From NCBI RefSeq assembly GCF_039655865.1, contig NZ_JBBYXL010000010.1, positions 62,001 to 126,000 of the forward strand: 64,000 nucleotides of DNA, in the 5' to 3' direction. How positions within the stretch are numbered: position 1 is the stretch's first letter; each line of letters starts with the position of its first letter. Origin of the DNA: Prosthecobacter sp. SYSU 5D2. Lineage in GTDB: Bacteria; Verrucomicrobiota; Verrucomicrobiia; Verrucomicrobiales; Verrucomicrobiaceae. Both the position numbers and the translations under genes were made by a program. Shown here in pieces: positions 19,020 through 29,208 of this stretch. Below the pieces are notes generated by a model, which searched no databases, was not told the origin of the DNA, and saw only the letters and a list, made by a program, of their open reading frames with translations.

Positions 19020-20288
19020 ATGATTTCACGTCGTACTTTTCTCAGAAATTCCGGTCTTGCGCTTGGCGCGGCCTCCTTGCCAGCTTTTGCCCAGTCTGCT
19101 GGGAGCCAGAAGACCGTTTTGCTGCAATGCGCCTGGGCGACGAAGAACATTGGGGACATCGGGCATACGCCGGGGACGTTGCGCTTCCTGGAGCAGTATC
19201 TGCCGGAGGCGAAGGTGATCCTGTGGGCGGCAAATACCAATGAGGCGGTGGATGCGATGCTGATGAAACGGTTCCCGAAGCTGGAGATCGTGAAGGGGGC
19301 GCTGTCGAAAGAGGGCGGGGCGGTGCAGGAGGCGATCCAGCGGTCGGACTTTTTCCTGCGCGGGCCAGGGATGGGGCAGTCCACAGATTTCATGATTTAC
19401 TGCAACAAGATCGGCAAACCTTGGGGCTTGCAGGGGCAGTCGTATTTCCCGGACATGGTGAAGGGGCCGGGCGGGGAGGAGAGGGTGAAGCTGCTGAACG
19501 GGGCGGCGTATATTTACTGCCGCGACTCGAAGACGCTGAAGCTGCTGCAGGACGTTGGCGTGAAGCCACCGGTGCTGGAATTTGGGCCGGACGGCTGCTT
19601 TGGCATTGATGTGCGGGATGAGGAGAAGGCGCTGGCGCGGATGAAGAAGCACGGGCTGGAGGAGAAGAAATTTATCACCCTGCAACTGCGCACGCACTCG
19701 CCAACGAGCCCGGGGGTGGATGACAAGCGGCCGCAGAAGCTGAACCCGCTGAATCCGACGCCGGAAAACATCGCGGATGATACGCGCCGGGCGAAGGTTT
19801 ATCAGGACCTCATCGCCATGTGGGTGAAGGAGACGGGGTATAAAGTGGTGATCGCGCCGGAGGTTTACAAAGAGATGGAGTATAACAAGAAGTTCATCTA
19901 TGACACGCTGCCGGATGACCTGAAGAAGCATGTGGTGAATTTTGACGAATTTTGGAATGTGGACGAGGCCTGCTCCTTCTATGCACGTGCCCACACGGTG
20001 ATCTGCCACGAGCCGCACACGCCCATCATGGCCCTGGCGATGGGGACGCCGATGATGCACACGTTTTCCGAGTTTCACTCGCCGAAGTGCTGGATGTTCA
20101 AGGACATCGGCCTGGAGGAATGGGCCCCGGAATTTGATGCGACCCCGGCGGAGAAGATGTTCGAGATCCTGATGGGCATCCACAAGGACTACCCCGCCGC
20201 CGAGGCGAAGGTGAAGAAGGCGATGGCCTATGTGGAGGAGCGCGCGAAGTCCCAGATGACGGTGCTGAAGGGGATTATTAAGGCGTGA
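19020..20288 (+). CDS. Polysaccharide pyruvyl transferase-family protein with Tat-type leader
   Basis: 422 residues. The N-terminus SRRTFLRNSGLALGAASLPAFA is a textbook twin-arginine signal. The rest resembles the PS_pyruv_trans family: TKNIGDIGHTPGTLRFLEQYLPEAKV, a DFFLRGPGMGQSTDF segment, FITLQLRTHSPTS, and a C-terminal CHEPHTPIMALAMGTPMM that fits a nucleotide-sugar/pyruvate-site loop. Classical members are cytosolic and use phosphoenolpyruvate; an exported one would not have that donor, so this is probably a divergent exported function. Stand-alone after the DUF1552 gene with a 70-bp gap. The family call is good, the chemistry is uncertain. Confidence 0.75.
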   Translation: MISRRTFLRNSGLALGAASLPAFAQSAGSQKTVLLQCAWATKNIGDIGHTPGTLRFLEQYLPEAKVILWAANTNEAVDAMLMKRFPKLEIVKGALSKEGGAVQEAIQRSDFFLRGPGMGQSTDFMIYCNKIGKPWGLQGQSYFPDMVKGPGGEERVKLLNGAAYIYCRDSKTLKLLQDVGVKPPVLEFGPDGCFGIDVRDEEKALARMKKHGLEEKKFITLQLRTHSPTSPGVDDKRPQKLNPLNPTPENIADDTRRAKVYQDLIAMWVKETGYKVVIAPEVYKEMEYNKKFIYDTLPDDLKKHVVNFDEFWNVDEACSFYARAHTVICHEPHTPIMALAMGTPMMHTFSEFHSPKCWMFKDIGLEEWAPEFDATPAEKMFEILMGIHKDYPAAEAKVKKAMAYVEERAKSQMTVLKGIIKA

Positions 20289-20338
20289 TGGGGTGTCGCT
20301 TGTGAGCGTGTTTGGCAGCAGACCAGGGCGGGGAAGGA

Positions 20339-20397
20339 TGGCAAAAAGATGTTGGGTAAAAGATGAAAGCCATTTTTTACCCAACATCTTTTTGCCA
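20339..20397. repeat. Perfect 23-bp palindrome with 13-nt loop (GGGTAAAAAGAT-family repeat)
   Basis: Arms 20339-20361 and 20375-20397 are perfect reverse complements; loop 20362-20374. The arm contains GCAAAAAGATGTTGGGTAAA. The same words, in the same order, occur at both ends of the GxxExxY gene at 50.7-51.5 kb. It lacks the GC-rich stem plus T-run of an ordinary terminator, although it might still end transcription of the upstream gene. Confidence 0.8.
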
Positions 20398-20485
20398 GCA
20401 TCTTCGGGGCGAGGTCCAATAGTACGTGCAGCCATCACTTCGGGCGGAAAAGGTGGGTGACTGGGGGCGTTATGTGAGGCTCATC

Positions 20486-21238
20486 ATGAACGACCTTCCT
20501 CTTTCCAACCGAATGGCCATCGTCACGGGCAGTGCGCGTGGCATTGGCTATGCCATTGCTGAACGTCTGCTGAAAAATGGGGCGGGGGTGTGCCTGTGGG
20601 ATGTGGATGCGGGGGCGCTGGAGGCGGCGCAGGCGGCGCTTTCGGAATTTGGGAAAGTGGTGACGGCGCAGGTGGATGTGACAAGCGCGGAATCCACGGA
20701 GGCGGCTGCGCAGAAGACGCTGGCGGAGCTGGGCAAGATTGATCTGCTGGTGAACAATGCGGGCATCGCGGGGAACAATGCGAAGACCTGGGACCTGCGG
20801 CCGGAGGACTGGCAGCGGGTGATGGACATCAATCTCACGGGCACCTTTCTCTGCTGCCGGGCGGTGGTGCCGCATCTGCTGGCGAACGGCTACGGGCGGA
20901 TCGTGAACGTGGCATCGGTAGCGGGGAAGGAGGGAAACCCGAATGCGGTGCACTACAGTGCCTCGAAGGCGGGGGTGGTGGCTCTGACGAAGAGCCTGGG
21001 CAAGGAGCTGGCGACGTCCAATGTGCTGGTGAACTGCATCACCCCGGCGGTGATCGAGACGGACATCCTGCGGCAGATGACGCAGGCGCACATTGACTAC
21101 ATGCTGGCGAAGATCCCGATGGGCCGGTTTGGTCAGAAGCAGGAGGCGGCGGCGCTGGTGGCGTGGCTGTGCTCCGAGGAGTGCTCCTTTTCCACGGGGG
21201 CGGTCTTTGATCTTTCCGGAGGCCGGGCGACCTATTGA
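20486..21238 (+). CDS. SDR-family oxidoreductase (FabG-like)
   Basis: 250 residues; the ATG at 20486 has GAGG at 20476-20479, a good ribosome-binding site, so the longer open frame from 20426 is not used. Classical short-chain dehydrogenase features: TGSARGIG cofactor loop (residues ~13-20), NNAGIAG, the catalytic Ser in VASVAG, and Tyr/Lys in HYSASKAG. The C-terminal SFSTGAVFDLSGGRATY is typical of 3-oxoacyl-ACP reductase and sugar-dehydrogenase-like SDRs. The exact substrate cannot be told; without other fatty-acid genes nearby, a sugar or polyol substrate is as likely as acyl-ACP. NADP or NAD dependent, cytosolic. Confidence 0.88.
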   Translation: MNDLPLSNRMAIVTGSARGIGYAIAERLLKNGAGVCLWDVDAGALEAAQAALSEFGKVVTAQVDVTSAESTEAAAQKTLAELGKIDLLVNNAGIAGNNAKTWDLRPEDWQRVMDINLTGTFLCCRAVVPHLLANGYGRIVNVASVAGKEGNPNAVHYSASKAGVVALTKSLGKELATSNVLVNCITPAVIETDILRQMTQAHIDYMLAKIPMGRFGQKQEAAALVAWLCSEECSFSTGAVFDLSGGRATY

Positions 21239-21440
21239 GAATTTATTATCAACTGTTTTTGAGGGCCTGGAAGCCGGGTAAATCCAGGTTTTTAACTCGT
21301 CAAGCGGGTGGAAAGTGGCTACAGGTGAAGCTCACCTTGTCACCGCCAGCGTTGACAAACCCGCTCGCCGCTCCTTTTTAGCCACCCCCTCCCCCAAAGG
21401 GAAGACGCCACAACCCATCTGATCCGCACCTTTTCCCACT

Positions 21441-22607
21441 ATGGACTTCATTGCCAAAAACATCGCCGAACTTTCGCCCTCCATGACCTTAGCCATCACC
21501 AGCCAGGCCAAGGCGCTGAAGAAGCAGGGTGTGGACGTCCTGAGCTTTGGGGCGGGCGAGCCTGACTTTGACACGCCAGCGCACATCACGGCTGCTGCCA
21601 TCGAGGCACTGAACACGGGCAAGACCCGCTACACGGAAAGTGCCGGCCTGCTGGAACTGCGCGAGGCTATCGCCGCGAAGCTGCTGGTGGACAACGGCCT
21701 GCAGTATGACCCCTCCCAGATCAGCGTGAACTGCGGTGCGAAGCACTCCTGCTACAACGCCATCGCCGCCTGTGTGAATCCTGGCGATGAAGTCATCATT
21801 CCGGCCCCTTACTGGACGAGCTATCCTGAGATGGTGAAGCTGGTGGGCGGCATCCCGGTGGTGGTGGAAACGAAGGTGGAAAACGACTGGAAGATCACCC
21901 CGGAAGAGTTTGAGGACGCCATGTCCCCGATGACCAAGATGATCATCATCAACAGCCCCGGCAACCCGACGGGCTCGGTTTATACCAAGGAAGAACTGAA
22001 GGCCCTGGGCGAGATCGCCACCGGAGAGGATATCCTGATCCTGTCTGACGAGATTTATGAAAAGCTGGTCTATGGTGAAAACCAGCACGTCAGCATCGCC
22101 AGCATCAGCAAGGAGATTTTCGACAACACCATCACGGTGAACGGTTTCTCCAAAGCGTACGCGATGACCGGCTGGCGCCTGGGATATACCGCGGCACCGA
22201 AGCGCATCGCTGAGGCCATTGACACCATCCAGAGCCACACGACGAGCAACCCGACCACCTTTGCCCAATACGGCGCCATCGCCGCCCTGGTGGGTGACCA
22301 GCAGATCGTGGCTGACATGCGTGACGAGTTCGACGTGCGCCGCCAGTATATGCTGAGCCGCCTGCAGGCTATCAAGAACATCACCGTGGTGGAGCCGCAG
22401 GGCGCGTTTTACTTCCTGGTGGGCATTGAGCCCATCGGCATCAAGTCCGTCAACTTCTGTGAAAAGCTGCTGAGCAAGGGCAAGGTGGCCGCCGTTCCGG
22501 GCGTGGCCTTCGGTGCGGAATACACCATCCGCTTCAGCTACGCCACGGGCCTGGACGTGATCAATGCCGGCATGGACCGCTTTGAAGAGTTCTGCGGCCA
22601 GCATTAA
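21441..22607 (+). CDS. aspC: Aspartate aminotransferase-type PLP enzyme (class I)
   Basis: 388 residues, normal length for the Ig subgroup. Motifs: SFGAGEPDFDTP near the N-terminus, YTESAGLLELREAIA, NSPGNPTGSVY, ILSDEIYEKLVY, and NGFSKAYAMTGWRLGY, in which the Lys binds PLP; IRFSYATG near the end carries the substrate-carboxylate Arg. It transfers the amino group between aspartate and 2-oxoglutarate, though prephenate or other substrates cannot be excluded from sequence. Cytosolic. A strong intrinsic terminator follows at 22631-22659. The 200-bp region before it holds no recognisable element. Confidence 0.88.
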   Translation: MDFIAKNIAELSPSMTLAITSQAKALKKQGVDVLSFGAGEPDFDTPAHITAAAIEALNTGKTRYTESAGLLELREAIAAKLLVDNGLQYDPSQISVNCGAKHSCYNAIAACVNPGDEVIIPAPYWTSYPEMVKLVGGIPVVVETKVENDWKITPEEFEDAMSPMTKMIIINSPGNPTGSVYTKEELKALGEIATGEDILILSDEIYEKLVYGENQHVSIASISKEIFDNTITVNGFSKAYAMTGWRLGYTAAPKRIAEAIDTIQSHTTSNPTTFAQYGAIAALVGDQQIVADMRDEFDVRRQYMLSRLQAIKNITVVEPQGAFYFLVGIEPIGIKSVNFCEKLLSKGKVAAVPGVAFGAEYTIRFSYATGLDVINAGMDRFEEFCGQH

Positions 22608-22630
22608 GCTGCGGAATACCCGATTCACCA

Positions 22631-22659
22631 AAAGGCAGGCCGAAAGGCCTGCCTTTTTT
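22631..22659 (+). terminator. Rho-independent terminator of the aminotransferase gene
   Basis: Perfect 11-bp stem (AAAGGCAGGCC / GGCCTGCCTTT) with a GAAA tetraloop, ending in six T (22654-22659). It also stands between this gene and the convergent glycine dehydrogenase gene, and the A-rich left side allows some function on the other strand. The same stem word is used near 58.3 kb. Confidence 0.92.
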
Positions 22660-22776
22660 GTGTATGCCCGCCCAGCTTTTTCCTGGATGCGGGCCGTTTC
22701 CGTGAGGTTCGGAGCGCAGGCTGCTGCGTGCAGCCTTCATGACCGGCGGTCATATCCATTAGGCCCGTAGGCACCC

Positions 22777-25608
<2,832 letters not shown>

Positions 25609-25679
25609 TTCGCACGACCAGTGGAGCCAGAAATGTCCCCGATGCAATCAGTGCTTCCCGCCCGCCGGTGATTTCATCT

Positions 25680-25757
25680 CATCCAAATGTGCTTCATCCA
25701 AACGTGTTTGGATGAACTGTGCTTTGTCAAAACACGTTTGGATGACTTAAATTCCCG
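25680..25757. repeat. Islet-flanking repeat, left copy
   Basis: Contains TCATCCAAAC-GT-GTTTGGATGA (10-bp arms) and a third GTTTGGATGAC unit, ending in AAATTCCCG. On the minus strand it reads as ~15-nt units of the TTTGRATGAARCACA type. The last 37 bp match the right copy at 27119-27155 at about 27 positions in the same orientation. Confidence 0.6.
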
Positions 25758-26039
25758 CCCGTTCGTAGGCTGGATGTGTTCGGCGCTAATCAGCCCGCTG
25801 CTCCAAGGCTTCCATCGCCGAACTATCCGGCTTTCTTTGAATGCACGGAGGCCTTCCAGTCTCCGCCTCATTCGCAAAAACCAGCGCAGGTACAAACGCC
25901 CACCACTGGGAAAAAGTACCTCCAAAGAAAGCAGGATAGTTCTGCGGACGACCTGTTCCAGGACCACGAACTCATTGGCGCAGAACACATCCATTCTACG
26001 TTCCCAGCTCTGAAAGAGAGGGGCAAACAGGCCCACCTT
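25758..26039. other. Spacer without an assigned gene in the accessory islet
   Basis: About 280 bp. Open frames exist on both strands (minus to 25674, plus from 25776), but none shows a recognisable family, ribosome-binding site or codon pattern. The minus-strand frame runs into the flanking repeat and ends in an SSKHVWMKHIWMR tail made only of repeat sequence. It may be a decayed gene or part of the repeat element. Confidence 0.4.
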
Positions 26040-26513
26040 CTAGATGCACTCGATAAAATACGTCTGCTTGTGCTGCCCCGCCGTCAAATGCCGGAGAGCG
26101 GCCTCCGCATCCGCGTGGCAGGGGTAGTCTCCCATATGAAACTGCACGCCATTGTCATCTTGGCGGATCAATCGGGCTGGAGGGAGTCGGGCCTCGTCTG
26201 CTAGCCAGCCAAGATCCGCACTGGTCAGACAGAGTGCGATCAAGGCCTGGTCTACATGCAACCCGAGGTCCCCCGGTTTCACATACAGGGTCATGAGATC
26301 CTTCCGTGGGGATAACTCATAATGTTGAAGTGAAAAAATCAATCCGCCCGGGTTCACAAACACTGCAAACTTCCCAGGTCCCAGCCCATCTTCGATTTCC
26401 GGCTCCCACTCAATCGCGTGACCGATCTCCAGCGACTCAGGCGTGCGAAACAAACAGGCTCCCTCGGTCAAATGTGGCCCTGTAAACTCGCTTTCTGAGA
26501 TTTGACGGATCAT
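26040..26513 (-). CDS. Hypothetical protein in accessory islet (157 aa)
   Basis: 157 residues, acidic, no signal peptide and no membrane segment. It begins MIRQISESEFTGPHL and contains FAVFVNPGGLIFSLQHYELS, a strand-rich stretch, then a helical segment LHVDQALIALCLTSADLGWL. I do not recognise the family. It lies 21 bp downstream of the other islet gene on the same strand, with no clear Shine-Dalgarno sequence before either start, and both are less GC-rich than gcvP beside them. Small acidic soluble orphans in such islets are often immunity proteins of polymorphic toxins, but nothing in the sequence proves this here. Confidence 0.55.
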   Translation of the reverse strand: MIRQISESEFTGPHLTEGACLFRTPESLEIGHAIEWEPEIEDGLGPGKFAVFVNPGGLIFSLQHYELSPRKDLMTLYVKPGDLGLHVDQALIALCLTSADLGWLADEARLPPARLIRQDDNGVQFHMGDYPCHADAEAALRHLTAGQHKQTYFIECI

Positions 26514-26534
26514 GGGGATGGATGGGCGGAGAGA

Positions 26535-26942
26535 TCAGAAGCCGTAGTAACTTCGCCAGGTATCAAGGGTCGCCTGGGGCGTCCACTCGTCAAAATCTCC
26601 AGCCTTTTCACAGACAGCCAGATACTTCAAGACGGCAGATGCCTCCGGGGCGCTTGCCCGAGAGAGATAATCTTTGGTTGCGGTCAATCCTGCTCCGCAA
26701 AGTAACTGAACATCGAGGCCACACCCTGCATCGAAGCTGGACTGCTTTGCTTCCCAGATGAGAAGCGCGTCTTCAGGATATCCCAAACTGAAGAGCTGAA
26801 GACACAATGTCCGGAGCATTTCTTCCCCGCCTTCTCCTTGCCGCTCAAACTCAATCTCCAAACCAAGGAGCCGTTGAATTTCGTTTCGATGTTTTAGTTC
26901 TGCTGGCAGACCGAATTTCAGCCATGCTTCGTTGCTTGTCAT
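26535..26942 (-). CDS. Hypothetical protein in accessory islet (135 aa)
   Basis: 135 residues from the ATG at 26942 (MTSNEAWLKFGLPAELKHRN); the frame continues upstream to 27017 but only with non-ATG starts. Acidic, alpha-helical. The second half, LLIWEAKQSSFDAGCGLDVQ followed by LLCGAGLTATKDYL and YLAVCEKAGDFDEW, matches a pattern I have met in uncharacterised proteins of several phyla that look like stand-alone immunity proteins. Function unknown. Probably co-transcribed with the 157-residue gene downstream. Its composition is closer to that gene than to the chromosomal neighbours, which supports acquisition as a unit. Confidence 0.55.
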   Translation of the reverse strand: MTSNEAWLKFGLPAELKHRNEIQRLLGLEIEFERQGEGGEEMLRTLCLQLFSLGYPEDALLIWEAKQSSFDAGCGLDVQLLCGAGLTATKDYLSRASAPEASAVLKYLAVCEKAGDFDEWTPQATLDTWRSYYGF

Positions 26943-27020
26943 GATGTGACAGTGCTGAGGATCAGTGAACCTGCAACTGGACAGATCTGGCCCAACCCTC
27001 AGGTAATGGAGAGGCAAGAT

Positions 27021-27155
27021 TCACGCCTCTGGTCCGCGCCAGGCTGCCTCTAGCGCCTCCAGTTCCCGCTTTTTTTCCCGGAAGTTCATCACGAACTGAA
27101 TGTATTTCATCAAAACGTATTTCATCAAAGTATGTTTTGATGACTGGTATTCCCG
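27021..27155. repeat. Islet-flanking repeat, right copy
   Basis: From 27104 to 27155 it has TTCATCAAAAC units and an inverted TTTTGATGA arm, ending GGTATTCCCG in parallel with the left copy. On the minus strand it forms a short open frame of about 34 codons (starting MKYVLMKYIQF, ending at 27021). I regard this as repeat-derived but cannot exclude a small gene. Confidence 0.5.
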
Positions 27156-27159
27156 ACTC

Positions 27160-28698
27160 TCACCCCACCCCGCGTTTCAGCAGGTTCGCCGTGATCCGCT
27201 GCACCCGCTCATCCGGGCCGTGGGGCCGGGAGAAGTGGCTCCAGGGAATCATGTGCCCCGGCGGGCTGCTCAGGCCCTGGCTCCAGAAGATGGTGCTCGC
27301 ATTGAACACATGGTTTCCCTTCGGCCCCTCGAAGATCGTCGCCGCATATCGGCCCAGGCGTGTGCCACCGGCCCACACGTTTCCTTCGGCGATGACCTCC
27401 AGGCTGGCACGCTGCACATCCGGGTCGCCGTGAAATTCCCAGCCCACCAGGCCGGGAATGCTCTCGCCCGCTTTCATTCCGGTGCCTTCATACAGCCAGT
27501 GCTCCGGCTTCGTGCAGGTCCAGTCGCCACCGCCGTTGAAGGGCACCACCGTGCGTGCACCGATGATGTCGCGCTCATCCGGCCCAGGGTTTTCAAACGG
27601 CCCCAGTACCTTTGCATAGGCCTCCTTCTCCTCCTCGCGGAACTCGCCAAAACATGTTTCCCGCGTCAGCCGGCGGTTCGCCTCGCCCTTCGCATTCGGC
27701 GTGAAGGGCGTCACCATATAGACATCATTGGCGGACAGCCACAGCACATTCAGCCCTTCCTCAATGCCCTTCTTCACGTTTTCATACTGTCGCAGGTCCC
27801 AGTATTCATCGTGGCCGATGCTGATCATCGTCTTGCAGCGCTTTAAGTTAGGCGCGTCCAGGTTGTCCACATTGGAGCAGTAGGTCACATCGTAGCCTTC
27901 CTTCTCCAGCCAGTAGCACAGCGGGTATTCCCACAGCAGAAACTCACCGCTGCCCATGCTCTGCGGATTGTCCAAAATCTGCACATACTTCCCATACGGC
28001 CGGTCAAAGCTCACGCTCACGCCCGGTGCATGGGCCGCCCGTGGATCCGTATAAAGCGACTCATTCACCGGCCAGCGGTTGTAGGCCTGCCAGGTGCTGT
28101 CACTGCATTGGAAGAGGATGTCTGCAGGCCGCTCATCCTTCACAATGAAGATCACATAGCTCTGCCAGTAAGGAAGGTCCGCCGCCTCTGGCAGCGTGGA
28201 CAGTCGCCCCAGATAGACCCCGCTTGGCCAGTCTTCCGGAATGGTTAGGCTGGTGGAAACCTCCCACTGGCACTCCCGCAGGCGCGCCTCGCCCATCTCC
28301 GGCACCGGCTGCGTACTTCCTTGTAGCGGCCCCAGCGTCGTCATCAGGCGCGATCCGACACCGCCATAGTAGCCCATGCGGAAGATCTCCAGGCTGTAGC
28401 GCCCGGCAGGCTTGCAGCTCACAAAAAAGTCCAGCTTCTCCCCCGCCTTCACGGACTGCCGGGAGCAGTATCCTTCGATCACCGATGACCGGAACGACTT
28501 CGATCCATCCGGCCGCATCCGTGTGAGCTGAAAGTCCGCGCCCGGCTTGGCATTCTCCTTCGTGATCAGATCCGGCTGCCGCTCGCGCCTGGCTCCGGCA
28601 CCCGTGGCGGCACTTTCTGCTCCTGGCAGAGCCGCAGCCGTGAGCTGCGCACCGATGACCGCCGCACTGCCCGTTTTGATGAATTCCCGTCTGTCCAT
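27160..28698 (-). CDS. N,N-dimethylformamidase beta-subunit-like exported protein
   Basis: 512 residues from the ATG at 28698 (MDRREFIKTGSAAV, a Tat-type leader); an upstream extension to 28749 is open but unlikely. The body matches the large-subunit-like domain of N,N-dimethylformamidase: a beta-rich N-terminal part (SVKAGEKLDFFVSCK, LEIFRMGYYGGVGSR, IPEDWPSGVYLGRL), then LFQCSDSTWQAYNRWP, VDNLDAPNLKRCKTMISIGH and DEYWDLRQYENVKKGIEEG. The true enzyme hydrolyses formamides using an iron site in this subunit plus a small subunit; no small subunit is nearby. As an exported single protein its substrate is unknown. It ends 5 bp from the islet repeat. Confidence 0.75.
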   Translation of the reverse strand: MDRREFIKTGSAAVIGAQLTAAALPGAESAATGAGARRERQPDLITKENAKPGADFQLTRMRPDGSKSFRSSVIEGYCSRQSVKAGEKLDFFVSCKPAGRYSLEIFRMGYYGGVGSRLMTTLGPLQGSTQPVPEMGEARLRECQWEVSTSLTIPEDWPSGVYLGRLSTLPEAADLPYWQSYVIFIVKDERPADILFQCSDSTWQAYNRWPVNESLYTDPRAAHAPGVSVSFDRPYGKYVQILDNPQSMGSGEFLLWEYPLCYWLEKEGYDVTYCSNVDNLDAPNLKRCKTMISIGHDEYWDLRQYENVKKGIEEGLNVLWLSANDVYMVTPFTPNAKGEANRRLTRETCFGEFREEEKEAYAKVLGPFENPGPDERDIIGARTVVPFNGGGDWTCTKPEHWLYEGTGMKAGESIPGLVGWEFHGDPDVQRASLEVIAEGNVWAGGTRLGRYAATIFEGPKGNHVFNASTIFWSQGLSSPPGHMIPWSHFSRPHGPDERVQRITANLLKRGVG

Positions 28699-28781
28699 CC
28701 CAGCTATACGGCGGAGCGCTGGCCGGTCTTCTCCGCCATCCGCCGCCACGTCACGGAAGTATCAGATTTCGGACCCCGGCG

Positions 28782-29141
28782 TTACTTGGCCTTCGGCATC
28801 GCCTGGATCAGCAGATTGAAAAACTCATTTTCATCCGCCGTCATCCCGTCGCGCTCCAGCAGGTTTTTTACGATGCCCAGCACCTCCGCCTGCACCGTCT
28901 TGGTGGTGAATGCGGCTGATCTTTCCGTCAGGTAGTCCACCACGCTGTCGTCATCCTCGCTCACCTCACGCGCCCGGGCGAAGGACTCCTCAATGAACAG
29001 ACTCTTCGGGTATTCCGACTTCCAGCCCTTGGACACAAAGGCGGACTGGATCAAATCTTCTTCCACCAGCGAGATGTGCGCATCCGCATAGATGGAAAGG
29101 GAAAGCAGGTCAAAAAGGGCTTCGCGCTGGGGTTGGGTCAT
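28782..29141 (-). CDS. TerB-like small protein
   Basis: 119 residues from ATG 29141 (MTQPQREALFDLLSLSIYAD); an alternative start lies three codons upstream. All-helical, acidic. The N-terminal LFDLLSLSIYADAHISLVEEDLI and the C-terminal ERDGMTADENEFFNLLIQAM fit the TerB/DjlA helical domain, in which acidic residues bind divalent metal. Such proteins are linked to tellurite resistance or membrane stress modules, but no other ter gene is here. It lies 83 bp upstream of the DMFase-like gene on the same strand; operon membership is possible, not shown. Confidence 0.55.
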   Translation of the reverse strand: MTQPQREALFDLLSLSIYADAHISLVEEDLIQSAFVSKGWKSEYPKSLFIEESFARAREVSEDDDSVVDYLTERSAAFTTKTVQAEVLGIVKNLLERDGMTADENEFFNLLIQAMPKAK

Positions 29142-29208
29142 GGCGCACACCCTGGCAACAGGCGGCCCAGGGTCAAGCCGCTTGATGCCAGAGACGTTAT
29201 TTTATGGT

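Noticed and set aside
20339-20397. Ordinary intrinsic terminator
   Set aside because: The stem is AT-rich and too symmetric, with no GC-rich closing stem; it fits the dispersed repeat better, although termination is not excluded.
25609-25680. Glycine riboswitch upstream of gcvP
   Set aside because: Fewer than 75 bp lie between the start and the repeat, and no tandem aptamer pairing is visible.
25674-26036. 120-codon minus-strand frame in the accessory islet
   Set aside because: Its end consists of repeat sequence and no family is recognisable; reported as a spacer instead.
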